From the NCBI GenBank assembly GCA_007118045.1, contig SKTG01000352.1, positions 1 through 9,772 on the forward strand: 9,772 nt of DNA, given 5' to 3'. The stretch's first letter is position 1, and every line of letters starts with the position of its first letter. This stretch comes from Nitriliruptoraceae bacterium (GTDB taxonomy: Bacteria; Actinomycetota; Nitriliruptoria; Nitriliruptorales; Nitriliruptoraceae). Below are positions 8,049-9,772 of the stretch, one piece after another. The notes beneath the pieces are model-generated. The model was not told the DNA's origin, made no database searches, and saw nothing but the letters and a program-made list of their open reading frames with translations. The translations under genes and the position numbers were made by a program.

Positions 8049-8566
8049 GCGACTACGTGTCCCCGTTCGACGAGCGCGTCCGTGAGCCCGTCGCACCCGC
8101 ACCCCGACCCGGCTCCCTCTCCGAGGTGACGGTCGGGTTGCTCGACATCTCCAAGCCGAAGGGTGACGTCTTCCTGGACCGGATCGAGCGGGCCTTGCGG
8201 GCCAGCCACGGGGTCACCGAGGTGGTTCGCCTGCGCAAGCCGACCTTCGCGCGGCCCGCTCCTGCGGACGTGCTGAGCGAGGCGGAGCGGTGCGGTGCTG
8301 TGCTGGTGGCCCTCGCGGACTGAGGCTCGTGCGTGTCGTGCGGTCTGCACGACGTCGTGGCGCTGGAGCTGCGCGGGGTACCGGCGGTGTGCGTGGGCAC
8401 CGCGCCGTTCCGCGACGAGGCCGTCGAGCAGGCCGAGGCGCTCGGCATGCCCCGACAGCGCCTCCTCGAGGTGCCCCATCCGATCCAACCGCTCCCCGAG
8501 GCCCAGGTGGCCGGCTACGCCGACGCGGCGCTCCCCGAGGTGCTCGCTCGACTCACCGACCCCTGA
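8045..8566 (+). CDS. UGSC-family selenoprotein with in-frame UGA decoded as selenocysteine
   Basis: 173 residues from GTG 8045, with AAGGAG (8031-8036) eight bases upstream. The TGA at 8321-8323 is codon 93; the same frame continues to TGA 8564-8566. Across it the protein reads GAVLVALAD-Sec-GSCVSC, then GLHDVVALELRGVPAVCVGT. Sec-Gly-Ser-Cys is the signature of the UGSC selenoprotein family known from metagenomes and some bacteria. The Sec93/Cys96 spacing is that of a UxxC redox pair; C99 and C116 are extra. The N-terminal half has an alpha/beta pattern (TVGLLDISKPKGDVFLDRIE); the end has LGMPRQRLLEVPHPIQPLPE. It is probably cytosolic, with unknown substrate. A SECIS-like hairpin follows the TGA directly. 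Expression needs SelA, SelB, SelC and SelD, which are not in this window. Read conventionally, it would appear as a 92-residue fragment plus an orphan ORF from 8333. The alternative is a nonsense mutation in a Cys homologue, which the hairpin and motif make unlikely. Confidence 0.9.
8321..8359 (+). promoter_or_regulatory. SECIS element for selenocysteine insertion at codon 93
   Basis: GTCGTGC (8335-8341), loop GGTCT (8342-8346) and GCACGAC (8347-8353) form a perfect 7-bp stem just inside the coding region; G-U pairs can extend it by two. Bacterial SECIS hairpins sit directly after the UGA and expose a G-U loop to SelB. The loop GG is at bases 19-20 after the UGA. In E. coli fdhF, as I recall its sequence, GGUCUGCAC starts at the same base 19. 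The bulged U of fdhF is not evident here. The fold is seen by eye; SelB binding is inferred. Confidence 0.8.
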
Positions 8567-8670
8567 CCGGCCGCCGGCACGGGTCGGCCTGGCCATGGCT
8601 GGCGGAGCCCGACCACTAGCGTGCCGCGAGGACGGACCGGTGCACGGGAGGGTCCGGGGCAGGAGCGGGC

Positions 8671-9630
8671 GTGGCCGAGTGGTTGCAGACGACCTTCGAC
8701 ATGACGGGCGTCCAGGCGAACCTGGTCCTGAGCGTCGCTCTCGTCGTGGTTCTCCTCGGTATCTGGTGGGTGGTCGTGCGCGCCATCACGAGCCGTGTCG
8801 AGGACAGCTCGGTCTGGTACGCGGCACGCAAGGTCACCAGTTACGTCGTGGCGCTCAGCATCGTCTTCGGGTTGCTGCTGCTGTGGGTCGGTGCGCTGCG
8901 CGACGTCGGGACGTTCCTGGGGCTGTTCGCCGCGGGTATCGCCATCGCACTGGCGGACGTGCTCAAGAACTTCGTCGGGTGGCTGTTCATCATGCTGCGC
9001 CGACCCTGGCGCGTCGACGATCGCATCGAGGTCGACGGCGTCGCCGGCGACGTCATCGACGTGCGCATGTTCCGCACCACCCTGCTGGAGATCGGCAACT
9101 GGGTGGACGCCGACCAGTCGACGGGACGTATCGTCCACGTGCCGAACGGCAAGGTGTTCGCCGCCCACGTCTACAACTCCACGGAGGGCTTCGGCTACAT
9201 CTGGCACGAGGTCGTGCTGCGCGTGACCTTCGAGTCGGACTGGCAGCGAGCGGAACAGCTGATGCTCGAGGCTCTGAAGGGAGCCGCCGGTCACACCGTC
9301 GAGGAAGCGGCCCATCGGATACGCCGCGCCTCCCAGGCCTACAAGATCCGTTACACGCACCTGACCCCGACCACCTACATCACGGTCAAGGACAGCGGCG
9401 TCACCCTCACGGGACGGATCCTGGTGGACGCTCGACGCCGGCGGGCCGTCGACCAGCAGGTCTGGCGCGCGTTGCTGCTCGCGATCGCGTCGGAGCCGGC
9501 GGTCGAGATCGCCTACCCGACCCAACGCACCTTCCTCCGCGATCCGTTGCGCATCGAACATCCGGACGGCCAGGCCGGTGTCCCGACGGAACGGCACGAG
9601 GGCGGTGCCAGCCACGCCGAACCGGGCTGA
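8671..9630 (+). CDS. Small-conductance mechanosensitive channel, MscS family
   Basis: 319 residues from GTG 8671, with AGGAG at 8661-8665, five bases upstream. Three membrane helices lie at about residues 16-39, 54-75 and 79-109. The third (VGTFLGLFAAGIAIALADVL, then KNFVGWLFIML) is the Gly/Ala-rich pore helix followed by the amphipathic part. Next comes the beta domain RPWRVDDRIEVDGVAGDVID, then VPNGKVFAAHVYNST, diagnostic of MscS. The rest is the cytoplasmic alpha/beta vestibule, and the last 25 residues are polar and probably disordered. Such channels open under membrane tension and release solutes in hypo-osmotic shock. The gene is 104 bp after the selenoprotein gene, with no overlap and its own ribosome site; readthrough is possible but a functional link is not evident. 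The last codons (AEPG-stop) are the first unit of a tandem repeat. Confidence 0.93.
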   Translation: MAEWLQTTFDMTGVQANLVLSVALVVVLLGIWWVVVRAITSRVEDSSVWYAARKVTSYVVALSIVFGLLLLWVGALRDVGTFLGLFAAGIAIALADVLKNFVGWLFIMLRRPWRVDDRIEVDGVAGDVIDVRMFRTTLLEIGNWVDADQSTGRIVHVPNGKVFAAHVYNSTEGFGYIWHEVVLRVTFESDWQRAEQLMLEALKGAAGHTVEEAAHRIRRASQAYKIRYTHLTPTTYITVKDSGVTLTGRILVDARRRRAVDQQVWRALLLAIASEPAVEIAYPTQRTFLRDPLRIEHPDGQAGVPTERHEGGASHAEPG

Positions 9631-9671
9631 CCGCGCCGAACCGGGCTGACCGCGCCGAACCGGGCTGAGCG
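9615..9671 (+). repeat. Three tandem 19-bp repeats overlapping the mscS stop codon
   Basis: The unit CGCCGAACCGGGCTGACCG occurs at 9615-9633 and 9634-9652 exactly, and at 9653-9671 with one change (C to G). The first unit encodes the final AEPG and the TGA stop of the channel gene. Because 19 is not a multiple of three, the three TGA triplets (9628, 9647, 9666) fall in all three reading frames. Confidence 0.95.
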
Positions 9672-9681
9672 ACCGGTCGCA

Positions 9682-9710
9682 CCCGTACGGGATCGTGGGG
9701 TACCCCGTAC
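9682..9710. promoter_or_regulatory. Nested palindromes, possible operator or hairpin
   Basis: CCCGTACGGG (9682-9691) and GGGGTACCCC (9697-9706) are each perfect 10-bp palindromes, and GTACGGG (9685-9691) pairs with CCCGTAC (9704-9710) as a larger inverted repeat. The site lies between the mscS repeats and a possible new gene start. It could be an operator for a dimeric regulator or the 3' hairpin of mscS. Confidence 0.4.
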
Positions 9711-9735
9711 CGTGACGTGCGGACCAGGAGATGCG

Positions 9736-9772
9736 GTGGGTGGGGACGGGCTCGGCGGCCACGGGGTCCCCC
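9736..9772 (+). CDS. Possible start of a further gene (12 codons visible)
   Basis: GTG 9736 has AGGAG (9726-9730) five bases upstream and the frame stays open to the window end, reading MGGDGLGGHGVP. This is too short to assign; GTG 9740 in another frame is also open. Only the ribosome site supports the call. Confidence 0.3.
   Translation, partial: MGGDGLGGHGVP

Noticed and set aside
8045..8566. Two separate small genes, or a pseudogene with a nonsense mutation
   Set aside because: The two halves are in one frame, the second half has no ribosome site, the TGA is at the expected Sec position of the UGSC motif, and a SECIS hairpin follows immediately.
8567..8670. tRNA-Sec gene or another RNA near the selenoprotein gene
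   Set aside because: I found no cloverleaf, T-loop motif or long acceptor stem here or elsewhere in the window.

Overview
The window is about 9.8 kb of very GC-rich DNA. Several genes appear to use GTG starts, Shine-Dalgarno sites are good, and there is a secreted Rpf-type resuscitation factor and a HemW next to LepA. Together these point to a high-GC actinobacterium. A deep-branching lineage such as Nitriliruptoria is possible, but the sequence alone does not fix the genus.

Left part, minus strand (about 4024 down to 1): lepA (EF4), a DUF421/YetF-like membrane protein, a DUF1269-type glycine-zipper protein and the N-terminal part of hemW all point the same way. lepA and hemW are commonly neighbours in actinobacteria; here two envelope-type genes lie between them. 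Right after the lepA stop are three tandem copies of a hairpin-bearing unit of 45-47 bp.

Middle, plus strand (4386-5785): a secreted Rpf muralytic enzyme with two LysM domains is divergent from lepA. Its signal peptide is only complete if translation starts at a CTG with a good Shine-Dalgarno site. A strong hairpin follows it, then a 67-residue cold-shock protein with its own terminator. A 133-residue minus-strand hypothetical gene converges on that terminator.

Right part, plus strand (6465-9630) holds the most notable content. A 527-residue protein (thioredoxin-like domain plus a large uncharacterised domain) overlaps by GTGA with a 173-residue gene that carries an in-frame TGA at codon 93. 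The residues around it read Ala-Asp-Sec-Gly-Ser-Cys, the signature of the rare UGSC selenoprotein family. The RNA just after the TGA folds into a hairpin whose GGUCU loop sits at the offset seen in the E. coli fdhF SECIS as I remember it. A conventional gene caller would split this gene in two or cut it short. The pair looks like a translationally coupled selenium-dependent redox module of unknown substrate.

A separate MscS-family channel gene follows. It ends in three tandem 19-bp repeats, each containing a stop codon, which together place stops in all three frames. The lepA repeats do the same. The last bases contain a palindromic region and a possible start of another gene.
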